From assembly GCF_018343625.1 (NCBI RefSeq), contig NZ_JAGYPG010000004.1, forward strand, positions 189,102 through 253,101: DNA of 64,000 nucleotides, written 5' to 3'. Numbering within the stretch: the stretch's first letter is position 1; every line of letters begins with the position of its first letter. The position numbers were made by a program, and so were the translations under genes. Below, one piece after another: positions 50,886 to 59,977 of this stretch. The DNA comes from Lederbergia citri. GTDB lineage: Bacteria > Bacillota > Bacilli > Bacillales > Bacillaceae_C. The notes beneath the pieces are model-generated. The model was not told the origin of the DNA and searched no databases. It saw only the letters and a program-made list of their open reading frames with translations.

Positions 50886-51124
50886 GCTTTCTTATATGCC
50901 AATCTCTTTTTATAGTAATCTATCGTTCCAAGTTCACAATTTAAAAGAAACTCCATTTCATCTAAATGTTTTCTCTCAACAACAGGGTCGTCCTTTGACC
51001 AAGCTACTGTATAGATAAAATAGTAATCTTTTATTTGTCTGAATATCACATCTGAGTTGGGAAATTCATCAAAACGAGCTTTAATATTATAATGTCTCGT
51101 ATACGACCATTTTAATATCTCCAA
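50882..51124 (-). CDS. Hypothetical protein, 80 aa
   Basis: Not recognised. An 80-residue soluble, mixed-charge protein rich in aromatic residues (YYFIYTVAW, IDYYKKRLAYKK). TTG at 51124 is a possible start, with AAGGGTGGG about 8 bp upstream. A second short frame (MVGDIKMVVYETL) starts at an ATG overlapping it, so the true start is uncertain. The terminator at its 3' end supports a real transcript. Confidence 0.55.
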   Translation of the reverse strand: MEILKWSYTRHYNIKARFDEFPNSDVIFRQIKDYYFIYTVAWSKDDPVVERKHLDEMEFLLNCELGTIDYYKKRLAYKKA

Positions 51125-51262
51125 CCATTATCCCACCCTTCATTTCTTCCATTATAAGGTGAATTGATAGAGTTGAAAACATATTTTTGTCATGGATATT
51201 GCAATCTTTCCAGATACGATTAAAATTAAGCTGATAACCAAGATTGGAAGCGAGGTTTAGCT

Positions 51263-52657
51263 TTGGAAGCATTAATATATGAAAAAATACCTTTTACGAA
51301 AGAGAAGTTTTTCGATACATATGTTCATTTAACCGCAGATCGCAATCATCATGTGCTACTTGAAAGTGGACGTGTTGGAAAATATAGCATAGCTGGTATA
51401 TCACCATTCGCAATCATTCAGGGAAATGAGAATGAAGTTGTCATTAATCGTATGGGAGAGAAAACCGTTTTATCCGGGAAACCATTAGACGTACTGGAAT
51501 CTTGGATGAAACAATTTGAATTTACTCCAATTCCAGGAATTCCGGATTTTCAAGGAGGAGCCATTGGATATATTAGCTATGACTACGCTTGGTGCATTGA
51601 ATCGCTGCCTAATATAGCGAAGAACGATTTGCATTTCCCACTCATTTACTTTTTAGTTTTCGATGAATGGGCGGTTTTTGACCATGAGGAAGAGTGCTTA
51701 TGGGTGATGGTGCTGAATCGTGATAATGCGAAGGGAAAACTGGCTGAGGCAATTGCAAAATGGAATGAAACTCCTACTACTATAAAAAATTCGGAGGTTC
51801 TCAAAGTAGGGAGTCAAGAACTCCAAGTATCGTTTTCCGAAGAGGAATTTGTTTGCGCAGTCGAAAAAATTCAGCAATATATTTCAGAAGGAGATATATT
51901 TCAAGCTAACTTAACGGTTAGACAATCAAAGGAATTAAATATCGCCCCAATTGAAGTATATAAAGAATTGCGTATACTGAATCCTTCTCCATACATGGGA
52001 TATTTACATACTCCAGAATTTCAAATTATCTCGGGTTCACCTGAGCTTTTAATAAAAAAAGAAGGAGATGTCGTAAGTACAAGACCAATCGCAGGAACGA
52101 GGCCACGTGGTATCAACGATGAAGATGATGCTCGCCTTGCTAATGAATTAATACAAAATGAAAAAGAAAATGCCGAGCATATTATGCTTGTCGATTTGGA
52201 ACGCAATGATCTTGGAAGAGTGTGCGAATACGGGTCGGTAAAAGTAGACGAATTGATGACCGTTGAAAAATATTCACATGTCATGCACATCGTGTCGCTA
52301 GTTACTGGTCAATTATCTCCTGACAAAAGCTCCTACGATTTAATCGAAGCAGTTTTTCCCGGAGGTACAATTACAGGTGCGCCAAAAATCCGTACGCTTG
52401 AAATCATTGAAGAGCTAGAGCCAGTCAAACGTGGTGTATATACGGGATCTCTAGGCTGGATTGGTTTTAATCATGATGTTAATTTAAACATTGTGATCCG
52501 TACGATGCTAGTCAAGGATGGTATATGCCATGTTCAGGCAGGTGCAGGGATTGTCATTGATTCTGACCCAAAAGCTGAGTACGTAGAGTCGTTAAGAAAA
52601 GCGGCAGCACTTTGGAAAGCGAAGGAAGAGGCAGAAGAGAGGAGATTGGGATTATGA
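51263..52657 (+). CDS. pabB: Aminodeoxychorismate synthase component I
   Basis: Converts chorismate with ammonia to 4-amino-4-deoxychorismate for folate synthesis. The 464 residues show the chorismate-binding fold of the PabB/TrpE group: FQGGAIGYISYDYAW, GDIFQANLTVRQS, SPELLIKKEGD, TRPIAGTRPRG, DLERNDLGRV and the signature FPGGTITGAPKIRTLEIIEE. The presence of pabA and pabC directly behind it favours PabB over TrpE. TTG start at 51263 after GAGG. It overlaps pabA by 4 bp. Confidence 0.92.
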   Translation: MEALIYEKIPFTKEKFFDTYVHLTADRNHHVLLESGRVGKYSIAGISPFAIIQGNENEVVINRMGEKTVLSGKPLDVLESWMKQFEFTPIPGIPDFQGGAIGYISYDYAWCIESLPNIAKNDLHFPLIYFLVFDEWAVFDHEEECLWVMVLNRDNAKGKLAEAIAKWNETPTTIKNSEVLKVGSQELQVSFSEEEFVCAVEKIQQYISEGDIFQANLTVRQSKELNIAPIEVYKELRILNPSPYMGYLHTPEFQIISGSPELLIKKEGDVVSTRPIAGTRPRGINDEDDARLANELIQNEKENAEHIMLVDLERNDLGRVCEYGSVKVDELMTVEKYSHVMHIVSLVTGQLSPDKSSYDLIEAVFPGGTITGAPKIRTLEIIEELEPVKRGVYTGSLGWIGFNHDVNLNIVIRTMLVKDGICHVQAGAGIVIDSDPKAEYVESLRKAAALWKAKEEAEERRLGL

Positions 52658-53235
52658 TATTGATGATCGATAACTACGATTCCTTTACGTACAATCTAGT
52701 GCAATATTTAGGCGAGCTTGGTGAAGAAATAGTCGTTAAAAGAAATGATGAAATCTCAATCGAAGAAATCGAACAACTTCAACCGAACTATTTAGTCATT
52801 TCACCAGGTCCGTGTACGCCTAATGAAGCGGGAATATCTCTTAAGGCAATTGCACATTTTGCAGGTGAAATTCCAATTCTCGGTGTCTGTCTTGGTCATC
52901 AGGCGATTGGACAAGTGTTTGGCGGTGAAGTTGTAAAGGCAGAACGACTTCTCCATGGGAAAACATCTGACATCTATCATGACGGTAAATCGATTTTTTC
53001 TAATATCCGTAATCCATTTCGTGCCACTCGCTACCATTCTTTAATTGTAAAAAAAGAGAGCTTGCCGGATTGTTTAGAAGTATCCGCATGGACAAATAAA
53101 GGGGAAATTATGGGAGTGCGTCATAAAGAATTACCAATTGAAGGCGTTCAATTCCATCCGGAATCGATAATGACGGAGGCAGGCAAACAGCTCCTGCACA
53201 ATTTTCTTATCTGCTATCGAATGGAAGTAATATAA
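52654..53235 (+). CDS. pabA: Aminodeoxychorismate synthase glutamine amidotransferase component
   Basis: A 193-residue class I glutaminase supplying ammonia to PabB; in many Bacillus it also serves anthranilate synthase. It begins MILMIDNYDSFTYNLVQYLG. The oxyanion block SPGPCTPNEAG, catalytic Cys in LGVCLGHQAIG, and the His/Glu pair in GVQFHPESIMT complete the triad. GAGAGGAG before ATG at 52654; the longer frame from 52612 lies within pabB. It ends 1 bp before pabC. Confidence 0.94.
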   Translation: MILMIDNYDSFTYNLVQYLGELGEEIVVKRNDEISIEEIEQLQPNYLVISPGPCTPNEAGISLKAIAHFAGEIPILGVCLGHQAIGQVFGGEVVKAERLLHGKTSDIYHDGKSIFSNIRNPFRATRYHSLIVKKESLPDCLEVSAWTNKGEIMGVRHKELPIEGVQFHPESIMTEAGKQLLHNFLICYRMEVI

Positions 53236-53236
53236 A

Positions 53237-54076
53237 ATGTTTATTTATATAAACGGGCAATTTTTAGAAAAAGAAAAGGCGACCATTTCTCCATTCGACC
53301 ATGGCTATATCTATGGACTTGGAGTTTTTGAAACCTTTAGAACGTACGATGGCCATCCGTTTTTATTGAAGGAACATTTGGAAAGACTGAATGCTGGATT
53401 AAAAGAAATGTTAATCTCTAGGACATTTGAATATGAAGAAGTTCTTCAAATTATTGAAAAGCTTTCGGAATTAAATGGTTTGAAGGATTCATACATAAGA
53501 TTCAATGTCTCCGCAGGTATAGGCGAAATTGGACTGCAAACTGATTTCTACGATGACCCAACTGTTATCACGTTCCAAAAGCCTCTTCCCTATATTAGTG
53601 GAGTAGTGGAAAAAGAAGCGGTTGTTTTAGAACTAAGGCGAAATACTCCAGAAACAACGTACCGTCTAAAATCGCATCATTTTTTAAATAATGTTGCGGC
53701 AAAAAGAGAATTAGGATCAGACCCAAGTAAAGAAGGGATATTTCTTACGGATAAAGGGTTTATAGCTGAAGGGGTCACTTCGAATGTTTTTTGGATGAAA
53801 AATGGAGTGTTATATACACCTGCATTAAAAACGGGGATATTAAATGGCATCACTCGTCAGTTCATAATGAAATTGGCTAGTCAGGCAGGAATGTTAGTCG
53901 AGGAAGGCTTCTATAAAATAGATATATTAGAAGATGCGGATGAAATCTTCTTAACAAATTCTGTTCAAGAAATTGTTCCAGTGAATAAATTGAAGGACAG
54001 CATCTATCCAGGAAAAAATGGTGAATACTTTAAAAAGCTGAGTCAGATATATAAAAGTAATTTGAATTTTAAATAA
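53237..54076 (+). CDS. pabC: Aminodeoxychorismate lyase
   Basis: PLP enzyme of the branched-chain aminotransferase fold that releases pyruvate and gives p-aminobenzoate. The 279 residues have HGYIYGLGVFETFRTYDG, the PLP lysine in TYRLKSHHFLNNVAAKRELG, and TSNVFWMKNGVLYTP with TGILNGITRQF. Third gene of pabB-pabA-pabC. The folP-folB-folK genes that follow in B. subtilis are not present here. Confidence 0.92.
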   Translation: MFIYINGQFLEKEKATISPFDHGYIYGLGVFETFRTYDGHPFLLKEHLERLNAGLKEMLISRTFEYEEVLQIIEKLSELNGLKDSYIRFNVSAGIGEIGLQTDFYDDPTVITFQKPLPYISGVVEKEAVVLELRRNTPETTYRLKSHHFLNNVAAKRELGSDPSKEGIFLTDKGFIAEGVTSNVFWMKNGVLYTPALKTGILNGITRQFIMKLASQAGMLVEEGFYKIDILEDADEIFLTNSVQEIVPVNKLKDSIYPGKNGEYFKKLSQIYKSNLNFK

Positions 54077-54164
54077 TCAGAAAAGCATATGGTAGAAGCG
54101 ATAGATTTGGTTTCTCAGGGCGGTCGGTACATGCTCCTTCAATTAGGAGGGAGGTGAATCCCGT

Positions 54165-54245
54165 ATGACAGTATTCGAAGCAATAACTATCATGATTTCA
54201 TTCTCACTATTAATCGTCGCCTTACTGTCATTTAAAAAAGACTAA
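54165..54245 (+). CDS. Putative holin-like toxin (type I toxin peptide), 26 aa
   Basis: A 26-residue hydrophobic peptide (MTVFEAITIMISFSLLIVAL, then LSFKKD) with a single membrane helix and a Lys-Lys-Asp end. This is the typical form of the holin-like toxin family found in Bacillus, Enterococcus and Lactobacillus, related in plan to TxpA/BsrG type I toxins. A strong GGAGGGAGGTG site lies 10 bp upstream. In such loci an antisense RNA usually overlaps the 3' end. Here an IS3 remnant begins about 20-35 bp after the stop, and the usual bidirectional terminator (CCGCCAC / GTGGCGG) shows only its left arm, so the antitoxin may be lost. Confidence 0.8.
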   Translation: MTVFEAITIMISFSLLIVALLSFKKD

Positions 54246-54282
54246 AACCGCCACTGAGTTAGCTGAAGTGACATATTTTTTA

Positions 54283-54530
54283 TTAAGCGGCTTGTTGGGC
54301 AAGAGTTCGATACTGTATCGGACTCTTGCCTTTTAATTTTGTTTTTATACGTTTGTTATTATAGTAATCCATATATTTCTCCAGTTCATGTTTAAAGTGT
54401 TCAATGTTTTCAAATTCGTTTATATAAAGAAATTCAGACTTCATAATGCCGAAGAAATTCTCAATTACAGCGTTGTCATAACAGTTTCCTTTACGGGACA
54501 TACTTTGAGTTACTCCATGTTTTGGTACTT
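54283..54530 (-). pseudogene. IS3-family transposase, C-terminal fragment
   Basis: About 72-80 residues of an IS3/IS150-type OrfB. MSRKGNCYDNAVIENFFG contains the last part of the DDE domain including the catalytic Glu. NEFENIEHFKHELEKYMDYY and NKRIKTKLKGKSPIQYR close the protein. The frame continues upstream as KHGVTQS before the similarity ends near 54525. The N-terminal two thirds, OrfA and the left end are gone, so this is a dead remnant. Confidence 0.92.
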
Positions 54531-54563
54531 TTGTGCCAACAAAGGGAACCAGCTATCGTATGG

Positions 54564-54599
54564 CCGTTTCGATGTTACCAGCATCGAAGCGGTTTTTTT
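54564..54599 (+). terminator. Terminator-like hairpin next to the IS3 remnant
   Basis: CCGTTTCGATG, loop, CATCGAAGCGG, followed by TTTTTTT. Its parent transcript is unclear. Confidence 0.7.
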
Positions 54600-54677
54600 A
54601 CTTTATGTTCTTTATGTTTTACTTACCAATATTAACCCTAATTTTCAGAAAACAAAAGCGTTTTTGTTTTGTTATCA

Positions 54678-55130
54678 CTATTTGCGAACCTTACAAATAT
54701 AAAATGAAAGACTCTCGTATGTATCATAAGCCTCTTTATCAATAATGAGATGATCAGATTGTGAGATTACCTTTTTAAAATCCTCGAATGATTTATTCTT
54801 TTCAAAATCCATGACCATTATATAACCCTTATCTTTCAATAGGTTAAAACATTTATCCAATACATTTTCATATTGTTTGGATTCTTCTAAAGTAGAACCA
54901 ATAATTGTAACTATATCAAATTGATTTTCTCCCAGTGTCGTTTCTATAATATTTTCACAAATAACTTGAGAAGGATTTGGATGGCCTTCTATCTGTTGTC
55001 TAAAAGAAAAAATATTGCAAATATCTGAATCAATATCACCGCTTGTCTTCTTCCCCGTTCATTTCTATGATCTCGCAATCCCATCCAGTAAATAAATCGT
55101 TCGCAATCTCTTTTAAGCGGTTTAAGATGT
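54678..55130 (-). pseudogene. Broken SAM-dependent methyltransferase-like gene
   Basis: Minus-strand pieces in different frames make a partial class I methyltransferase. One piece contains DIDSDICNIFSFRQQ and EGHPNPSQVICENIIETT. It continues as LGENQFDIVTIIGSTLEES, KGYIMVMDFEKNKSFEDF and KVISQSDHLIID. Another piece before it, FLNRLKEIANDLFTGWDCEI, is separated by a frameshift near 55045. No start codon or glycine-rich motif I is seen. It lies between IS3 and TnpB sequence. Confidence 0.55.
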
Positions 55131-55241
55131 CCTAGTTTAAGCATGTATAACCAGTACTTTATAGCGATAACTAGATGATATTAAGTTTAAATATGGCATG
55201 TCTATTCCTTTAAAATAGGACACTAAAATACCCTCATTTTC

Positions 55242-55270
55242 ATGACAACCAAACAAATGTTTGGTATAAT
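55242..55270 (+). promoter_or_regulatory. Promoter of tnpB overlapping an end hairpin
   Basis: ATGACA (55242-55247), 17-bp spacer, TATAAT (55265-55270). The spacer contains CCAAAC/GTTTGG, a small palindrome that could be the left-end hairpin of the element. Confidence 0.65.
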
Positions 55271-55313
55271 AATGGTAACCTACATAAAATGGTTTTGGAA
55301 GGAGGGTTTGATC

Positions 55314-56651
55314 ATGAAAGTAGTGAAAACGCTTAAGTCTAAAATCACTAATCATAGCCGGATATTTGATGCGACATTGGACATTTACAATGAAGCCTTG
55401 TCATTCATCATCGATGTTATCGATAAAGAATTTGTTGATATCCATAACGTTTCAACGGAGACCATGATTGCTGCTGTCGAGCGTCTCATCCACACCACTA
55501 AGTTAAACCCTCTCCCAAAGTATCAAGAATTCAATATACGTTTTTACAAATTTCCATCCTATTTCCGCAGGGCAGCGATTGCTTCTGCCTTTGGGAAAGT
55601 GAAAAGCCATCTTACCAATCTTAGAAATTGGGAAGAAGAAAGGAAAATAGCCCTTTCCGAAGGAAGAAAGTTTAAGAAGAAACCACCTACTTTACAGTTG
55701 CGGCACAAAGATTTTCCTGTGTTTTATAAAGGAAACATGTTCGAGAAAACATCTGGTTCTACAGCCAAAATCAAAGTTTTTCATAACAATGATTGGGTAT
55801 GGAAAGAGATCCTATTTAAAGAACTAGACCTTTATAAACGGGATGTTTGGAATTGGAAAGAGAATAATCCGAAGTTGGTCAAAGTAGGGAAGAAATATTT
55901 CCTTCATTTCAGCTACGAAAGCAGGGTGAAACTGAATAAAGTCGACATAAAGGAACAAACAATATGTGCGGTTGATCTTGGAATCAATAATTCCGCCGTT
56001 TGTTCTGTCATGGATGCAAAAGGCACTGTCTTGGCTAGGAAATTCATTAACCAGCCAAAAGAAAAAGACCGATTGTATCGCATGACTAGCAAGCTTCGCA
56101 AAGCACAATCTGTTTCTGGAGGGGTATCCGCACCTAATTATTGGAGGCGGATCAATGGAATCCAAACTCACATCGTTCATCACACATCTTCCGAAATTGT
56201 CAAATTCGCTAAAGAAAATGGTTGCCACGTCATCGTGTTCGAATACCTCGATAGCATGAAAATGCCCAAGGGATTTTGGGGTGCTAAGAAACTCCGTTTC
56301 AAACTTCGTTATTGGCGTAAAAAAGGGATTCAAAATAAAGTGACGGAAATGGCTCATTATACAGGGATACGGATATCAAGAATTAATGCCCATAATACAA
56401 GTGCTTTGGCATTCGATGGTTCTGGCAAGGTAGAGAGAAATCCAAGGAAAGACCTTGCCACCTTTACGACGGGGAAAGTGTATCATGCGGATTTACAGGC
56501 TTCCTACAATATTGGAGCTCGCTATTTTATTCGCGGCATACAAAAAACCATTCCTGAAAAGAAATGGTTGACCATTCAGGCAAATGTTCCTGAGTTGTCA
56601 AAAAGAACATTACAAACCTTGTCTTCATTAATTAGTCTTAATTTGGCATAG
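55314..56651 (+). mobile_element. tnpB: TnpB / IS605 OrfB-family protein, apparently intact, without TnpA
   Basis: A 445-residue TnpB-like protein, the family of RNA-guided nucleases ancestral to Cas12. The RuvC-like triad is present: Asp in AVDLGINNSAVCSV, Glu in VIVFEYLDSMKMP, and Asp in YHADLQASYNIGARYFIRG. The CxxC...CxxC zinc ribbon found in most TnpB proteins before the last motif is absent; that interval reads ARG-free text with no cysteine. Start at 55314 after GGAAGGAGGG. No TnpA (Y1 transposase) lies nearby. Any guide RNA would be expected to overlap the 3' end and extend past 56651. The element appears inserted at the 5' side of the truncated PTS gene. Confidence 0.85.
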
Positions 56652-56702
56652 AGTCACCGATGGTGGCCAACTGCTTGTTTTGTACTGTATTTAAGATAAG
56701 GG

Positions 56703-58091
56703 ATGCACCTTCCAAATGATTTGGTGGGTGGGGTTCACTTCGGTACTTATGTGAATCAGGCTGGAGAAACGATCAGAGGAGACAATCCGATTTTTCAAGC
56801 GCAAATAAAAGACGGGGTCAAGAATTTAACTGCTGGTACATTCATGACAGGTAAATATCCATTTATGATGTTTGGACTTCCGGCAGCCGCTCTTGCCATT
56901 TATCATGAAGCAAGACCTGAAAGGAAAAAAGTAGTGGCTGGAATAATAGGTTCTGCCGCATTAACCTCTTTCTTAACAGGAATTACTGAACCAATTGAGT
57001 TTTCATTTTTATTTGTTGCCCCGCTATTATTTGCTATTCATACTATTTTTGCAGGACTTTCTTTTATGACGATGCATTTATTAAATGTCAAAATTAGAAT
57101 GACCTTTTCAGGCGGCTTGATCGATTATATCTTGTTTGGGGTAATCAATCCGCAAACTCATGCTTGGCTTGTCATTCCTGTAGGAGCAGTATTTGCTGTT
57201 ATATACTATTTCGGATTCCGTTTTGCAATCAGAAAGTTTGATCTTGCAACACCAGGAAGGGAAAAGGATGAAGGTACAAGTGAACAATCAGCTCCGACGG
57301 TTGCGAATGATTTACCTTATGAAATTCTTAAAGCAATGGGAGGAAAAGAGAATATCTCAAATTTAGATGCTTGTATTACAAGACTTCGTGTTGCGGTAAA
57401 TGATCAAAATCAAGTAGATAAAAATCGGTTGAAACAACTTGGAGCAGCGGGTGTGATGACGGTCGGAAATAACATACAAGCTATTTTTGGTCCGAGATCC
57501 GATAGTTTAAAGCATCAAATGTCCGAAATAATGAAAGGAAACACTCCACTTCCAGTAAATACACCCTCTAGTCAAGAAATTGAAAAAGAGATTGAATTAA
57601 CTGTTCCAGAAGCACTTCGGAATGATGTGGCCGAAACGAAAATCGTTATTCCTGTAACGGGTGAGTTACTTCCGATTACAGATGTTCCCGATCCTGTATT
57701 TTCTGGAAAAATGATGGGGGATGGATTCGCGATTAAGCCTAAAGATGGGAACATTGTTTCACCGATAAATGGGAAAATCATTAACGTGTTCCCTACAAAG
57801 CACGCTTTAGGACTAGTAGCTGACAGTGGAAAAGAAATCCTTCTCCATGTGGGGATTGATACGGTTAAGCTAAAAGGTGAAGGTTTTGAAGTATTTGTGA
57901 AAGAGGAGGATACCATCAAGGCTGGTGACCTATTAATGAAAGTTGATATTGACTTCATTAATCTTAACGCTACATCAAGCATAACTCCAATCGTTTTTAC
58001 TAATTTAGAGCAAAATGAAGAAGTAGTGATTGAAAGAACTGGAAGCGTCACAGCTGGAGAAAAAAACATCATTTCAATTAAACAAGATTAA
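56703..58091 (+). pseudogene. 5'-truncated glucose-family PTS transporter (EIICBA remnant)
   Basis: The C-terminal 462 residues of a PtsG/NagE/GamP-like enzyme IICBA. The residual EIIC part (1-180) includes MFGLPAAALAIYHEARPE and GITEPIEFSFLF. The EIIB domain has phosphorylatable Cys in NLDACITRLRVAV (residue 224). The EIIA domain has GKMMGDGFAIKP and the active His in LLHVGIDTV (residue 382). A full protein is about 650-700 residues, so roughly the first 200 residues of EIIC, with several helices, are missing. The loss coincides with the TnpB element about 50 bp upstream. It cannot be a complete transporter; free-standing IIB-IIA activity is conceivable. Confidence 0.85.
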
Positions 58092-58099
58092 TGTAAAAA

Positions 58100-58132
58100 G
58101 AGTAGGCGCACTAATAATTTGTGCGCCTACTC
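58100..58132. terminator. Bidirectional terminator
   Basis: GAGTAGGCGCAC, loop, GTGCGCCTACTC, between the convergent PTS remnant and sspL-like genes. Confidence 0.85.
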
Positions 58133-58136
58133 ATAT

Positions 58137-58298
58137 TTACTTTGTATTTTTCTTTTTAGCTGCATTTTCTAGCTTAGTTTTCGGTTCTTGAGCAAATTCC
58201 GTATCTTGACCATAACCTTGAGGATTTACGCTATTCGCTTGCGTTCCTCTCGTATTTCCACCATCTTTTGCGTTTCTATTTAATTTCGTTTTACTCAT
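58137..58298 (-). CDS. sspL: Small acid-soluble spore protein L-like
   Basis: A 53-residue hydrophilic spore protein. The C-terminal half (NPQGYGQDTEFAQEPKTKLE, then NAAKKKNTK) parallels B. subtilis SspL (PQGDLEGNTHNDPKTELEER, then AKKSNTKR). The N-terminal MSKTKLNRNAKDGGNTRGTQ is longer than in SspL. Clear AATGAGGTG ribosome binding site before the ATG. Expected to be made in the forespore. Confidence 0.8.
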   Translation of the reverse strand: MSKTKLNRNAKDGGNTRGTQANSVNPQGYGQDTEFAQEPKTKLENAAKKKNTK

Positions 58299-58356
58299 CT
58301 CATTCACCTCATTCAAATTCTATCTCGGTATATAAAATGAGTAAAAATCCAATTAA

Positions 58357-59286
58357 TTATGCACCTTTTTTCAACTTCTCTATCTTATTGTTGCGTGTGC
58401 GTCTGATTGTCGGCAATTCTGCAAAGATCATGCCTACAAAAATAAACAAGCAGCCGAAAAGAGCACTGTACGATAGACGTTCATCTGCCCATAGAAAAGC
58501 TGTTCCAGCAGCAAAAACAGGTTCTGTTGCGAAAATTAAAGCAACTCTCGTAGGGGTTGTATACTTTTGAACACTCGTTTGTGCTAAAAAAGCAAGAGCG
58601 GTTGCAAATACCGATGTAATGATCAATGCAGTTAATACGTTGCCTCTCAATAAAACTTCGGGCTGTAAAGCAAGTCGCCAGTCTTCTGTTAAAAGTGCAA
58701 AAATAATAGAAAGGATCGAGACCGTAGAAATTTGAATAAGCGTCAAAAGTAGAGAAGGATACTTTTGACTATACTTTCCTGTAAAAATAATATGTAGTGC
58801 AAAAGCAATAGCACAAAGGAATACGAATCCATCCCCGATATTTAAGGAAACCTTATCAGTCATCGTCAATAAGTATAAACCGATTGTGGCGACAGAAACA
58901 CCAATGACTGCATTTGCTCCTGGTTTTAATTTTAGTATAAAGAAGGAAAAAAGAGGAACAAGGACAACACTTAATCCCGTAATAAATCCTGCTTTTGATG
59001 ATGATGTATAAAGCAGCCCCATTGTTTGGAAAGCATAGCCTAAAAATAGCCATATTCCTAAGATAAATCCGGAGATCAGAATCTTTTTATCCAAATGCTG
59101 TAATTGCCTTTTTTCAAAAAGAAAAAACCATATTCCAAGAAGTAATGCTGCAATCAAGAAACGAATTCCATTAAAAGAAAATGGTTCTAAAAATGCAATG
59201 GCATTTTGAACGAGTACAAAAGTCGCTCCCCAAACGAATGCGATTAGGAGGAGACTGGAATCAGCAAATAAATTCGTTTTTTTCAT
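58357..59286 (-). CDS. EamA/DMT-family transporter
   Basis: A 309-residue membrane protein with about ten helices arranged as two EamA repeats. Repeat 1 starts LLLIAFVWGATFVLVQNAIA. Repeat 2 starts GDGFVFLCAIAFALHIIFTG and ends ALIFATEPVFAAGTAFLWAD, followed by ERLSYSALFGCLFIFVGMI. Such proteins export amino acids or other metabolites; the substrate is unknown. Monocistronic. Confidence 0.87.
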   Translation of the reverse strand: MKKTNLFADSSLLLIAFVWGATFVLVQNAIAFLEPFSFNGIRFLIAALLLGIWFFLFEKRQLQHLDKKILISGFILGIWLFLGYAFQTMGLLYTSSSKAGFITGLSVVLVPLFSFFILKLKPGANAVIGVSVATIGLYLLTMTDKVSLNIGDGFVFLCAIAFALHIIFTGKYSQKYPSLLLTLIQISTVSILSIIFALLTEDWRLALQPEVLLRGNVLTALIITSVFATALAFLAQTSVQKYTTPTRVALIFATEPVFAAGTAFLWADERLSYSALFGCLFIFVGMIFAELPTIRRTRNNKIEKLKKGA

Positions 59287-59367
59287 GAAATGATTCCCTT
59301 TCTATAAAAACTCCAAAAAAATATAATATCATAAATTTTTCGAATTTGGTTATGTTATTTTAAAAAT

Positions 59368-59395
59368 AACCGAGGCTGAATAACTAGCCTCGGTT
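59368..59395 (-). terminator. Terminator of the GntR-ABC operon (minus strand)
   Basis: AACCGAGGC and GCCTCGGTT arms, overlapping the stop codon of the last gene and followed on the minus strand by TATTTTT. Confidence 0.75.
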
Positions 59396-59965
59396 GATGC
59401 TTTTTCTTTCAAATATTTTTACGGATAGAAGGTAGGACAGATAGAAAAAAATAATTGAAAGTAAAAAAGAAGGATGATATTTAATCAATGATACTCCTGA
59501 AAAATTTTCCGACATAGTTAAATAGAAAATAAGGATAAAAGGAACAATGAAGGTTGCTGGTAAATAGAAAAATGCCAAAGGCAGAAAAATAGACATAAAT
59601 AATAATAAAAATACAGTTATCAAAAGATCAAAATGAAAAAATTCCATTTTCCAATCAAAAAACAATCCAATAATCGTTGCACCAAATGTGGATAATAAAA
59701 ATCCTACAAAAACAAGCAAATATTTAGCTCCTATGTATTCTTTTCGATTAATAGGTAAGCTGATAATTTCATGAAGTACCTTGTCTTTTCTTTTTTGATC
59801 TATCGAACTAGTACAAAGCGCAAATGTAAAATAGAAAATCCACATATAATAAGGAGATTTAAAGCCAGGGTTCACTAGAAAAGCAAGAAGGAATACAAAC
59901 AAAACCAATATGATATATTCATGGAATTTGATACTCTTCAAATCTGCCTTTAAAAGATTAATCAT
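59384..59965 (-). CDS. ABC-2 permease-like membrane protein
   Basis: A 193-residue protein with about six hydrophobic helices. It starts MINLLKADLKSIKFHEYIIL and carries the pattern LHEIISLPINRKEYIGAKYL (an HEIxxLPxxRxxyxxAKYL block typical of GntR-linked ABC-2 permeases). The neighbouring permease has the matching LISSLPVTRQKIVLAKYC. Last gene of the minus-strand operon; probably forms a heterodimeric channel with its neighbour. Confidence 0.78.
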   Translation of the reverse strand: MINLLKADLKSIKFHEYIILVLFVFLLAFLVNPGFKSPYYMWIFYFTFALCTSSIDQKRKDKVLHEIISLPINRKEYIGAKYLLVFVGFLLSTFGATIIGLFFDWKMEFFHFDLLITVFLLLFMSIFLPLAFFYLPATFIVPFILIFYLTMSENFSGVSLIKYHPSFLLSIIFFYLSYLLSVKIFERKSINRG

Positions 59966-59977
59966 GGCTCCACCTCT

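Noticed and set aside
51263..52657. Anthranilate synthase component I (trpE)
   Set aside because: The adjacent pabA and pabC and the absence of other trp genes favour pabB.
54678..54860. A complete 60-aa gene
   Set aside because: Upstream minus-strand sequence continues the same protein in and out of frame, so it is the tail of a broken methyltransferase-like gene.
57572..58072. 166-codon minus-strand frame inside the PTS remnant
   Set aside because: It mirrors the conserved EIIA domain and lacks a start site.
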